64,000 nt of DNA, taken from the NCBI GenBank assembly GCA_905331475.1, contig CAJNYU010004374.1, forward strand, positions 1 through 64,000. Direction: 5' to 3'. The stretch comes from Rotaria socialis (Eukaryota > Rotifera > Eurotatoria > Philodinida > Philodinidae). Made by a program: the position numbers and the translations under genes. The notes beneath the pieces are model-generated. The model saw only the letters and a list, made by a program, of their open reading frames with translations, made no database searches and was not told the DNA's origin. Shown here piece after piece: positions 10,505-21,115 of this stretch. The first letter of the stretch is position 1, and each line of letters begins with the position of its first letter.

Positions 10505-12089
10505 TTAAATAAGATCGGCAATGTCCGTGGGCAGTTCTTCGATTTTTGTATTATAATATTGTTCAAGGTTGCATAATGATTGTTGTTCATCATTGATAAT
10601 GAAATTGATAGCCACACCTTTTCGACCGAATGCACCACTACGTCCAATACTTAACCAAAAGAACAAAATTCATTTTCTTTCAACATTATCGATGCTTACC
10701 GATGAATATAGCTCTCACGATTAGTTGGTAGATCGTAATTGATAACAAGACTAACGTGTGGAATATCATTATCACATTCAAGCGTATCTGTTCTTAACAA
10801 GATTCGACTGGAACCAGTTCGAAATCCTTTCATGGCATCATTACATTGTTTTGCATCCATATCAAGATGCTACAATGAAAAGAATATCAGTGCTTATCTC
10901 AATGTATGACTTTAAAAATAGTTATTTCAAAATTATCATGGTGAAACTGACCACAGCAGACACAGTTAAATTATGTTCACGTAGTTTTTCAGTTAACCAA
11001 TCGATCTTTTGGCATGTGTTACAAAAGATGATGGTTTGTATAATCGTTAATGTATTGAACAAGTCATATAACGCATCTAATTTCCACTCCTGGATAAAAA
11101 CAATTCAACATTAGTTCATCACCATAGAATGACAAGTATGTCTATCTACCTCACGTTCGACATTCACGTAAAATTGACGAATACCTTCGAGCGTTCGTTC
11201 TTCTTTCTTGATAAGAACTTTCACAGGATCATTCATCAATTTAGCTGTGATTTCAAGTAAATCGCAGGGCATCGTAGCCGATACAACAATAACCTGAACA
11301 TTTTTTGATAACATCGTAAATACATCATAAATTTGCTCATTGAAACCACGAGATAAAAGCTCATCAGCTTCATCCAATACGATCATTTTGATATTTTCAC
11401 TGCCTACAGTGTGAAAGAGGATAAAAATGCAACACATAATACATAGATTACGTACAGAGTGCTGATCTCTTTAGCATATCAGACGTTCGACCAGGTGTAC
11501 CAACAATAACTTGGACACCTGTTTCAAGTTGTTTCATATTCTCACGAATATTCACACCACCAATGCAAGCGTGACATGTCACATGCATATGTTCACCTAG
11601 TACTAAAACCACTTTACGGATCTACATTACAAATAGAACCAAGAAGTTGATGGCGAACAAACATTGCATGCCAGAGAAAACTATACCCCTTGAGCCAACT
11701 CACGCGTTGGTACCAGAATTAATGCTTGACAGTCTTTACAATCCATGTTGAGCTGTTGTAAGACTGCAATGATGAAGGCTATCGTTTTTCCCGTGCCTGA
11801 TTGTGCCTGAACAATCACATCATAACCTTTAAGAAGAATGAATATTTATTGAACAAATTTTAGCTCTAGAGAAATGGCAGAAAACGAACCCGAAATACAC
11901 GGTTTGAGAGCACGCTGTTGAACATCCGCAGGACGTTCGTAACCATAGCTATATATACCTCGTAAAAGTGGTTCTCGTAAGTTCATCTGATCGAAATGCT
12001 CGACCACTTCCGTCAAGCGACTTAGGGTGGTTTCGTCTCGCGGCAAACATGGTCTGACGTCTCTGCTCTCACGTTGGTTAGTGTCATTC
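10505..12089 (-). CDS. eIF4A-like DEAD-box helicase, degenerate paralogue
   Basis: Seven exons join in a single frame: 11890-12089, 11687-11826, 11456-11621, 11150-11403, 10952-11089, 10700-10869, 10505-10649, giving 403 residues and a stop. The true start lies in an unlocated upstream exon; eIF4A is about 406 residues. Motifs in order: FDQMNL and Q motif (QQR), AQSGTGKT (Walker A), PTRELAQ, VGTPGR, LDEADE, VSATMP, then the second RecA lobe ending in YNT.IEELP-like residues. eIF4A unwinds 5'-UTR structure during translation initiation. Two key motifs are lost: motif Va (eIF4A ARGID) reads ECDND, and motif VI (HRIGR.GR) reads HRIGRSGA, lacking the arginine finger. The frame is intact over seven exons, so it is probably expressed, but it may bind RNA/ATP without unwinding. 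One donor is GTTCGT. Confidence 0.85.
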
Positions 12090-13030
12090 CTAAGAAAAAA
12101 TATCAATAATTCAATTCGTGAGGTAACTATAATAATTTAACAGTTATTATGTACGCCTTAAAAGTTTTTATCGAAGACCTACTAATCTGTACAAGATTTA
12201 GACTTACGCCTGTAATCAAGCATGAGTTATAGGCATCTTACTGGAAACTGAAAGACGATTTTTTGATTTTTCTGTTCTCAGAAAATTCTCTTTCTCTGCT
12301 AGCCAATCAAGCAAGTATATACCAGTAGTGCCCTTCATCTTAGTATTTGTGCGAGAAACAATGCATACTTCAAAGAAGATGTTGTTTCACAGTCGTTTGC
12401 TTTGGTTGTCGTTTGACTATCGCTCATAAATGAAGATAAAAAAGAAAACGCAATTGATCTACAAAGAGCCAAGAATATATAATCATTCGAAAATCAATCA
12501 AAAATTGCCGATGAATCAACATCATTTATGCCCTATTCAGCACACGTCAAAAAAGAAAATGCAGCCTGTATAAAACACATGCAAAAAGATGATTGTAATT
12601 TCGAAATGAGCACAAATGAGTCACAAAATATGAAGGTCCTTCAGAAATGAATCAATCAATCATTTCAACGGTTTCAAATGAAAACCAATCGAACTTTTAC
12701 ATAATAACACTGCAGCATTTTAAAGCTTTGATAATTGTAGCAAGAAAAATAAAACAATCGATCTCAAGTTACTCTATGTTGCTTAATGCATCTTTTGCCG
12801 TCGAGCGCTACAATCTATCGCAATGGGACAACTCATAGTAAATATGAATTTGCTTGAGTACGAGGTAAGTAGTAATGAGAATGATGTAGATGTAAATCAA
12901 TCGGCATTTATAAAATATAGAAAATTGATATGCTCAGTAGAAGGTGTTAGTCTGCAGCACGCTAACCAGAAGATATTTTCTAGGCATCTTGTACTGTTAT
13001 AATAATATTGTAGTAAGTCATTTATTACTG
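12090..13030. other. Intergenic, upstream of helicase
   Basis: It should contain the first exon and promoter of the minus-strand helicase, but I cannot fix the start codon. No other gene is supported. Confidence 0.4.
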
Positions 13031-13109
13031 GATTTTCAATCGAGTTTTTGGCGCAGACGGTAATATGTCGCTCGATTTTTTCAGTTGATTCGGGCGTCAT
13101 ACTCGATCG

Positions 13110-13865
13110 CTATGGATCTTCTGATAACACTTTCCAACAGGATGAGAGCTCGTGAATCTGTTGCTGGAGAAGATCACCTGGTAAACCAGGAAAAGCTGGA
13201 ATATCTGCAAGTTGGCTTGGGAGAGCTTGTAATGTAGCCTGCACTATCACCTGTGCTGATGACAATTTTCTTCGAGAAACAGCCTTTTGGAGATATTCCG
13301 TTACGATATCCATGATTTTGTCGCCATCACTCATAAGAACTCCTAAATGTAACTTTCAATGTGCAACAACTCATAATATGTTGCGTTCTATTTTTCATCG
13401 TTCTCTTTTGGTGCACTATTGCCATGGAAAATCGCTTGACGTCAAGCAATTATGCCAAAATCAAGTTCACAAATAGTGCCAGGACCTCCAGCAAAGCATA
13501 CAAACACATCAGGCGTTATTCCATTGGCTGGATTGCGATTCATACTACGTAAGTTACTATGTATAAGACGTTGTCTCTGAGATACTTGTTCGAAATGGAC
13601 ATTGCCGTCAGTTGAGTTCCGTAAGACCCCAATGTAACGCGTAAGTCCTTCTCTGTGTTGCTCTGCATCAAGAACACGCATAATAGCTGCATTTTTTGTA
13701 TCAGTTCGACCATCAATGGACAGCCACCAGTCAATATAGCACACCCACTTTTTTTATCAATTCTCTACCTACTAAACGAGCGCTTCCACTCTGAGCATCA
13801 CCACCAATAACTCCAACGAAACGAATTTGTCTTGCACTAGTCACGTTTCCCAATAACGTGGCAGA
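13110..13865 (-). pseudogene. SLOG/LOG-like nucleotide-binding protein, decayed
   Basis: Reading the minus strand and allowing frame changes shows a Rossmann-like protein: QIRFVGVIGGDAQSGSARL, then KKVG and CAILTGG, then SIDGRTDTKNAAIMRVLDAE. Later come PDVFVCFAGGPGTICELDF (the P-G-G-x-G-T/E region of LOG/SLOG folds) and a separate helical tail beginning GVLMSDGDKIMDI and ending WKVLSEDP. LOG proteins hydrolyse nucleotide monophosphates; related SLOG domains sense nucleotide ligands in immunity-type systems. Here at least two frame changes (near 13700-13760) and a stop after ELDFGIIA (near 13442) break the gene. An undetected short intron could explain one break but not all. The expected PGGxGT is altered to AGGPGT. 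Confidence 0.5.
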
Positions 13866-14340
13866 CTAAAAGTGGTGATGTTTATAGTGTAGCAAAAAAC
13901 AAAAAACAAAATGTGTGATTTTCAGACAAAGTCTAAAATCATACTCTCTTACGTGTTGAGAGTGGAATAACGAGAGAAATTATGATACGAGTTATTTTCG
14001 AGCGACATAATTTTCTTCTGCAGTAAATAGAACAACCGATTACCTGAATAAATCAAAGAAAAGTCGCTGATTTCAAGTGATTTCAAATAGATTTCAGGTA
14101 TTGAAATCAGTTACTTCCCCCTTGGAATTTCCTCCCAAAGATGTATTCAAACCATCATAAGGCATTACCAATTCACCTCAGTATCTCACTTCACCTCGCA
14201 AAACATACCTTACGAATATAGTTGTGGATGAATATAGCGAGAAAGAATATTCGCACCCAAAACCGCATGGAAGATGATACAAATACGAAGTATATTATTT
14301 ATTGAGAACTGTGAAACTCTTAAACAAAAACATAGTACTT
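13866..14340. other. Intergenic, no gene seen
   Basis: Short frames only. It separates the SLOG remnant from the GTPase remnant, both on the minus strand. Confidence 0.4.
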
Positions 14341-14348
14341 CGTCAACT

Positions 14349-14843
14349 GCCAGAATTAGTCATATGGTCGACCATCTTGATTCAATCGCCAAACATTTTA
14401 GGACTTTTCGCACTCACATAATACACATGATCGACTCCCTTGAGTCCAGCTTCGGCTATTTGAGCTGTCACTTGTTTTTGAAAATTTTCTCGTTCTTCTT
14501 CTTCTATCTGATCGAATTTGTGTACCACAATATCGTACTTTAGTTTAATGGCATCCAGTAATTTCATCATGCTCGAGTTCTCTTTCACTGTCGTGATAAT
14601 CAGTACTAATCTTCGAGTTAAACCTTTCCAAAAAGCGATGTATTCCATACTCAAATATGATATTTCATCGTTTCGTCCAGGAATGTCCCACAAATTAAAA
14701 TATTGAGCAGTATATTTTTTAATTGCCATTGTTGTTTCACCACAACCCGTTGCGGCCACTTTAGAACCAATCAAGCTATTAAGCATTGTTGCCTTGCCAG
14801 TCGATGTCAAATCAAATAGGGCAACATTGATGCCTTCCATTGA
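14349..14843 (-). pseudogene. IRG-like / dynamin-type GTPase, broken
   Basis: The G domain begins at MEGINVALFDLTSTGKATML (ATG about 14841). G1 normally reads GxxxxGKS/T; here the first glycine is Asp and the Ser/Thr after Lys is Ala (DLTSTGKA). Switch II is WDIPG and G4 is HKFD in place of NKxD. The rest follows interferon-inducible (immunity-related) GTPases up to AKSPKMFGD. A TGA then interrupts the frame, which continues as IKMVDHMTNSGS to a second stop. This pattern is explained by a Trp codon changed to stop. IRG-type GTPases act on pathogen-containing or damaged membranes in vertebrates. With a defective P-loop and a nonsense codon this copy is unlikely to be a working GTPase. The frame upstream of the ATG runs into a telomere-like CACACCC tract (HTHTHPP) and is probably not coding. 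Confidence 0.6.
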
Positions 14844-14930
14844 CTGCGGCGGGTGGGTGTGGGTGTGGGTGTCGATCTCCCTATAGCTCAGTTCGAGGTC
14901 CACGCCACACCCTCACCTCCATGAAAACAC
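14844..14930. repeat. Dispersed repeat with GTGTGGG tract
   Basis: GGGTGGGTGTGGGTGTGGGT is followed by GTCGATCT.CCTATAGCTCAG, a CGAGG(T/C)CCACG block and a CACACCCTCACC end. The same arrangement recurs at 18408-18475. It is a dispersed element bounded by inverted telomere-like tracts. Confidence 0.55.
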
Positions 14931-17385
14931 TTACACCGTGGTAAATCATTTGCTTAGACTGTCATAAAAATATGCACATGAATTGTCACTTCTAAAACAC
15001 TTCATAAGGTGAATATTTGAATAGTACTTCAAGTATGCAACTGTTGAGGTATAGGATTCTAAAGTACCATAAGAGACAATTGAGTGTGGCGCGTTAGCCT
15101 TCCTGACGTCTCATGACAAGTGAGATAAAGCAGTGTGTACATGTTTCAATAAAAACTTGCATGGTTGACTATCAAATGTTTAACTATTTGAAGATTTTAC
15201 TATACAATCATTGAATTCAATTTTATAGTTACATACTACTCATTGCTGTTCCCTAGAGTGAAAGAATAGGGTCTAGAAACCGTAATTCGTCTCTGTCTGT
15301 CTGACTGTGTGTCTGTTCACCAGTTAGCCTCCATAACCGTGATCTTTGTACAATCGACCCTTTTAATAGCACAAATGGGGAGATGCAGCGCAGGGTCACA
15401 CAAAATAGTTCACCCTTGTGATGGAGCCAGTGAAAGCGGCGAGCTGATTCCCTATGGAACTTTGGGCTAAGCACCGCGAAATTGCTGAACCATGTATTGT
15501 TTGTGTCTAGGTAAGACTTAATCCCACCCACCTTAAGAACCTTTGTCCCCCTGGTCGTCTTTCGTTTCCATTTTTAGTGATTTTACTTGGAAACGTTTCA
15601 TTTTCGTCTAAAATTTACCTCAACTTCACTTATTCCCGCCCTTTCACATGTCTCCCTTCAACTTATCGGCTGATCTCTTCGAAGATTTCATCACCAGTTT
15701 CTGGCACAAACACTCAATTTTCGGTCCTGCCCATGTATATCTCCCGTTCAGCGCTTTCAGTCTAGGTTCCAGTGAATCATTCGACTGCAAAAGATACTGG
15801 AGTCATGATACAACGAAGTAGAAGATTACTTTACTTTCTGGTTGGAATTTGTCTGTGCTCAATAGCAATGCGTTTGATTTTCATTCTATGTTTACCCAAG
15901 CTAGCGAAAAAATGGTGCGAAGATGCTACATGACTAGTCTGAAGTGTGTATAAAATACTCCAGGTCTAGTCTGAAACATCTACGGCACCAATCATGACTA
16001 AAATTCTGATCTATGCATGTAACAATCTATTATTTACATTTAACAGACTGTAATTTTTTAATTTGGTAATATTTTTATAATAAATTTACATTTAACTTCG
16101 TTAAAATCATTAATTCTGTTAGATCAGATTTGAATGCACATTCGGATAGAAAGAAAAAAAATTATAGATAAATTTAGAATAACAATATGAAATTCTAGAG
16201 ATCATGGAAAATACTTATTTTCGTTCTAAATTAAATGATTCTAGGATTTATTTTTATACTAACAAGTTACTTTTACTATAAGATTAATCAATTCTGATTA
16301 AAAGTGGCCAGAAAATATTACTGAAAAATACCTAAATAATGTTTTTCATAAGAAAAATTTTTCTATGAGATACTTAAAACTTTGGAAGTATATCAGGTAG
16401 GATTCATGATCACTATTCGTATCTAGAAGAAAGCTCCTCGATAACATAGTCCAATTGTCGGGAAAATTGCAGCCCACTGAACTCAAAATGTTTATACATA
16501 GAAAAGTGGAGCATTCGAATAATTTCATCGATAATCGCCACTATTTTAAATTAATTAAATCATTATATGTCGTCAATATAATCCATTCGTCCTACAATCT
16601 TTTTCGTTGTTGGGCCGTTTGATTTCTTACGTTAGCTATAACATTTGAATAGTTCTACTTTTAATCAATAGTTTTTCTTCTTCTCCGTATTTCAACTTGT
16701 GATATAACGATAGCTGCTGCAAGCGGCGGAAGAATTCAAAGAATCCGACTACTATTAAACTAGTATTAATTGTTCCACTCTCATATGTAAAACTTATCTC
16801 CTTCCATGTTGATGTAGGCTGTCTTGTGTAGTCTCGCGTATTTTAACGTACGATTAAACTAGTCGAATTTCTCAAGCTTTTATAATAGTGAAGGTCGATA
16901 CTGTGCTGCTATGCTGACAAAGTACGATGCAGTATACTTTTTTTCTATTAGCAACAAGGTAAATAATCATTCATTGCTGTGGTTGATATTTCAAGTAGAA
17001 AAATAAACCTGAAATATAGCAAATGCACAGTGCCAGTTTTTGTTCACGTACCGTTAATGGTAATTTCACCACACTGACAATAAAAGCGGAAAAAAAACAG
17101 AGTTCATATATCAGAAGTAAACGTGAGGCTGGCGCTTTCTCCTATTTACACAACCACCTGCATTCACTTCATCAGTCTAAGTAATCATTTATTGCGCTTA
17201 TTGATGTGAGCGAAAGAAAAGCAGGAGCATCTTAAGTGAACAGCGTCTGTTTATGTTTGGGGACTGTAACGGGTAACCATACTACCCACTTACAATAATA
17301 ATGTGGAAAGACCCTGAGTAGGGTCTCTTCTATATTACCCAGGAAAGTAAAGGGCAGATAAAAAAAGAGACTAGTCCTTGCTCTA
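14931..17385. other. Intergenic, no gene supported
   Basis: Contains a 92-residue minus-strand frame (15253-15531) in DNA of slightly higher GC, and a CTGTCTGTCTGACTGTGTGT tract. Neither matches a family that I know. A short inverted GGGTAACCATACTACCC/TAGGGTCTC...TATTACCC structure sits at about 17272-17342. The rest is AT-rich. Confidence 0.35.
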
Positions 17386-17387
17386 GT

Positions 17388-17705
17388 CATGTCACCACGT
17401 CTGGTCTAGTATTTTTCGCAAAAAGTCCGGGTGCCGTAGAATACTCCAGGAAATATGCGGGAAAGTCACTATATCCTGCAAGAAAACATGGTAAATCGCT
17501 CGAACATAGAAGCAGTATTCCGGTCAAAAATACGGCCAGACTTTTCCGACGGATTCCTGCCAAGTTCCGGTGCTTTCCGGCAAAAATTGATCGGAAATCA
17601 CCGGAAAAAATCCGGAAATTTTCCAACCTGAATACTGCTTCCACAAAATTAACGGAAGTACCCGGCACCGGCCGTTTCCAGGCCAGACTGTTCGATCTGG
17701 GTAAT
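17388..17705. mobile_element. Foldback element rich in CCGGAA/TTCCGG
   Basis: Inverted pairs include GAAGCAGTATTC (17509-17520) with GAATACTGCTTC (17630-17641), GTCCGGGTGCCG near 17426 with CGGCACCGG near 17665, and CTGGTCTAG.. with ..CCAGACTG at the outer ends. It is dense in CCGGAAA/TTTCCGG. There is no coding capacity beyond chance frames. It is GC-richer than its surroundings, as expected for an inserted non-autonomous element. Confidence 0.55.
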
Positions 17706-18045
17706 GCAACACTTAATTTTTAATATTAACCGTTAGTGAGATATTTCAACTCAAGGTGTCTTTTTTTTCTTTTCTGTAATAAACAAAAACTATGTTGATT
17801 GCATTTTCTAGGTTTTAATATCCCATGACAAGAGATCCACCCTGGGGTACAATATGAATAAGAATGAAAACAAATAAATGTAATTACAAACGTATACAAA
17901 CTATTTGAGAATATGTTTAGCAGAAGAACTATAGCTATTGTATCAATGACTTTGCAGTGGCGGTGGAGTCACTGAAACCCGTGAGGCGCGAGCCTCACCT
18001 GTGCATGGGTGTTTCGAGCAGAAGTTGACTTCCTCAGTAATCGGA

Positions 18046-18275
18046 AATTGTCCCAGGAAGAACAATTCGATAGTCGGATCCTAGCGGAATATTATCGGGT
18101 TTTATCGGATCCGATGTGAATTCGTCGGAAGTTGGCGGATGTCGAGAAACGCCTGAATGATCCGGACCCTGTCGGAACCCTAAAAATCCGACACTTTCCG
18201 ACATCCGACAACTTCCTGTCGGAATCCAATACCAAGGATTCCGACGACTTCCGACGCATTCTCATCGGATCCGAT
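18046..18275. mobile_element. TCGGA/TCCGA-rich MITE, copy 1
   Basis: Dense TCGGA and TCCGA pentamers in both orientations (TCGGATCCGATG occurs twice). It shares GGAATCCAATACCAAGGATT-type sequence with the element at 59582-59943, so the two are copies of one family. A plus-strand frame across it (18132-18440) is read-through of repeat DNA, not a gene. Confidence 0.55.
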
Positions 18276-18407
18276 GGGGTGAGTTCGACATGGGGTTGTA
18301 TTATCCTGACTGGAAGATATGGTTTGTTATACGATATGGAGAACCTAATAGCTCTTTCGGAAAATCCGGACTCAAGTGATTGTTTTCAACAAAACGAATT
18401 CTATAGA

Positions 18408-18475
18408 AGGGTATGGATGTGGGTGTCGATCTTCCTATAGCTCAGCTCGAGGCCCACGACCGCACCCACACCCTC
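18408..18475. repeat. Dispersed repeat with GTGTGGG tract, copy 2
   Basis: Same structure as 14844-14930: GGGTATGGATGTGGGT, then GTCGATCTTCCTATAGCTCA, a CGAGGCCCACG block and CACCCACACCCTCGAG. Confidence 0.55.
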
Positions 18476-18741
18476 GAGCTTGGTTGAGCGAAATAAAGCA
18501 TTTTGTAATTTACTGGAATTGAAAAACAAAACCTGGCGGTTCAATAAAAGTTTGATCGTATAATTTCGACTGGAGTAACCCTGTAAACCTCACTTGGATA
18601 TGTTGATTCTGTGTGCATGACCATTTTGGATTTTCTCAAGTTCCATAAATCTAATGTACTCTACTATATGCTCGATTAGGATCTAATATACGACATAAAC
18701 CAGTCGAAGTGGAATTCACTGAAAAGACTAATTAAACTACA

Positions 18742-18878
18742 CCCTAATCGACTCTCCCCCAACGACTCCCCAGGGAGTCCCCGCAAAAGAACGAAATCCC
18801 TAGGGACTCCCTGTCGTGAGTCCCTGGGGATTTGTCAGGGGACTCCCTGGGGATTCTTCTAGGGAAAGTTGACTAGGG
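18742..18878. mobile_element. Small foldback MITE, 137 bp
   Basis: Outer ends CCCTAATCGACTCTCCC and, inverted, CCCTAGTCAACTTTCCCTAG. The inner part is a series of GGGGACTCCCT/AGGGAGTCCCC palindromes. It folds almost end to end. Confidence 0.65.
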
Positions 18879-19375
18879 CATGCATAATCGCAACCTAAAT
18901 ACAAAAATAGTCCGTTTAGATGAATTTCTGTTATGCAACATGGAAAAGAAATTTAATTTTTTGTTTTTAATATTATAGATGTCAGCAGCAATAAACGAAA
19001 GTACTTATTTGATTGGTATAAACGATCGAATGACTCATCATATTTCATATGTTTATTTATTCTGTCCTTGTACAACAAAATTTATTCAAAACAAGTCGTT
19101 TTTTTATAAGATATTATTATGTAAAAAAAGTCTAGCGGCCTAGATTATGACGAAATATAATGATATATATTCAATTTTGATATCAATGATAATCGGAAGG
19201 CTTCGATACGAACTGGATTTGTTATATATTCGTATTTATTTAAACTCATAAAACAGTGAAAAGGACCCTGTCAATTGTCATACAATAGCACAAAGCCTTT
19301 TATTTCTCATAATCACGCCATTCATTTTCTGTATATTATTGTTTTTGCTTTTTGTCTACTGTAAAATATCTATAA
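18879..19375. other. Upstream region of SIAH gene
   Basis: AT-rich with no gene. It presumably holds the 5' UTR and promoter of the plus-strand SIAH gene; no specific element could be assigned. Confidence 0.4.
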
Positions 19376-20650
19376 ATGATGATGATGAAAAACAACAGTA
19401 ATGGAAATTCAACAACGTTTACTGTTCACGATCGTCTTGGTGCAGCTATTGCTCCAAATGCAAACGCATCATATCCTAGTACAACGACTTGTTCAATCAA
19501 TTTATCAACACCATCTAATTGCCAATCAATAACAACAGTAAATAATTCTAATACAAATTTAATGCCAGCTGGAAGTTTATCATCAGCTACAGCAGCATCA
19601 TGTAATATAACAACAGGAAATAGTAATAACAATTCAACATCGAATAGTTCAAATCAACATCAAGATCTAGTCAATTTATTTGAATGTCCTGTTTGTTTCG
19701 ATTATGCTTTACCACCTATTCTTCAATGTCAATCAGGACATATTGTTTGCTCACAATGTCGACAAAAACTTTCGTCGTGTCCAACATGTCGTGGACCATT
19801 AGGTAAGATAAAAGCTAACGAACCAAAAGCCTATTTGTTTTTCATCTGTTCCATATTCTATTGTCTCACTAATGATTTCGCTTTGATTTGAATATCCTGT
19901 CTACCTTCACTCTATATTTAGGTAACATTCGAAATCTGGGTATGGAAAAAGTAGCTGATACAATAGTATTTCCTTGTAAATATCAAACCAATGGTTGTCT
20001 ATCAAATTTAGTACATAAAAATAAATTAGAACATGAAGATTGCTGTGATTTTCGTCCGGTAAAATGATTTATTATAAAAAAAATTTTGTATATATATACA
20101 TATATATGTTTGTTTTCTCCTTTATCTCTTAGTACATGTGTCCGTGCCCAGGTGCATCGTGTAAATGGCAAGGTAGTCTTGAAAATGTAATGCAACATCT
20201 ATGGTTAGCACATAAATCAATAACAACATTACAAGGTGAAGATATTGTATTCTTAGCTACTGATATAACTTTACTCGGAGCTGTCGATTGGGTATATTAA
20301 AATAAGAGATGAACTTCTTAATAATATATATACATATTTGTTTTATTAAGGTTATGATGCAATCATGTTTCGGACATCATTTTATGCTTGTTTTAGAAAA
20401 ACAAGAACAGCAATTTTTTGCTATTGTTCAATTAATTGGTAGTCGACAACAAGCAGAAAAATTTGTTTATCGTTTAGAATTAAATGGTAGCAAACGACGA
20501 TTAACATGGGAAAGTACACCGAAATCTATTCATGATGGTATTCAACAAGCTATACTATTGAGCGATTGTCTGGTATTTGATGGAGCTACAGCATTACTAT
20601 TTAGTGAAAATGGTAATTTAGCTATTAATGTTACTGTATCTATCGGTTAA
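19376..20650 (+). CDS. SIAH: SIAH-type RING E3 ubiquitin ligase
   Basis: Four exons (19376-19802, 19922-20058, 20133-20291, 20351-20650) join in frame to 340 residues. After a 95-residue Asn/Ser/Thr-rich N terminus comes a C3HC4 [13 protein letters not shown]...[11 protein letters not shown], then CPTC. The SIAH-type zinc region follows ([10 protein letters not shown]...[20 protein letters not shown]), then the substrate-binding domain with [30 protein letters not shown] and [12 protein letters not shown] proteins dimerise through this domain, recruit E2 enzymes through the RING and send targets to the proteasome. All RING and zinc ligands are present and length is normal apart from the low-complexity start. 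It is convergent with the Mab-21 gene downstream. The start is the first ATG of an ATG cluster (MMMMKNN); one of the next three is possible. Confidence 0.95.
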
Positions 20651-21115
20651 ATCGAACTTCAACATATACGTAAATGTATATGTATTTGTATCTAGCTGCT
20701 TTTGTGTTTCTCTATTTGAGTTTTATGTTGCTTCTTTGATTTTTATTTTGCATTGCTAAAGACTTGGAATCATTTGTAAATTAAAACACGCTGACTAGCC
20801 AATAGTAGAATTGATCGGGAGAATGTTAAATTAAATTAACTGACGAAAAATAATTGAACAGCGGGGTATAATCAATACTACTACATCGCGTTCTCGATGA
20901 CTAATGTATAAAAGCAAACGATGCATTATTTGATGAATAGTATCTTAATTCATTATGACACATTGTGTCAAGATCAATATTCGTCTTGTTCTTCTTTTGA
21001 AGATACTCCATAGGTAAACAAGAATAGATCATATTTTATTTTTATTTTGCTAAAAAATGTTTATCTTGATGAATTCAGAAGGCGAAGAAGAAAAATCACA
21101 AACTGTTTGATTTTT
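20651..21115. other. Convergent intergenic gap
   Basis: A 465-bp AT-rich spacer between the 3' ends of SIAH (+) and Mab-21 (-). It must hold both 3' UTRs. Nothing else is seen. Confidence 0.5.

Noticed and set aside
13240..13290. Hammerhead-like CTGATGA ... GAGAAAC on the plus strand
   Set aside because: It is antisense to the SLOG remnant. The stem between the two core parts does not pair well and no flanking stems I and III form.
15253..15531. 92-residue minus-strand frame in GC-richer DNA
   Set aside because: No family resemblance, no splice sites, and overlap with a CTGT-rich tract. Kept only as a comment in the intergenic entry.
18132..18440. 102-residue plus-strand frame
   Set aside because: It runs through the TCGGA-rich MITE and a telomere-like dispersed repeat; the translation is repeat composition, not a protein.
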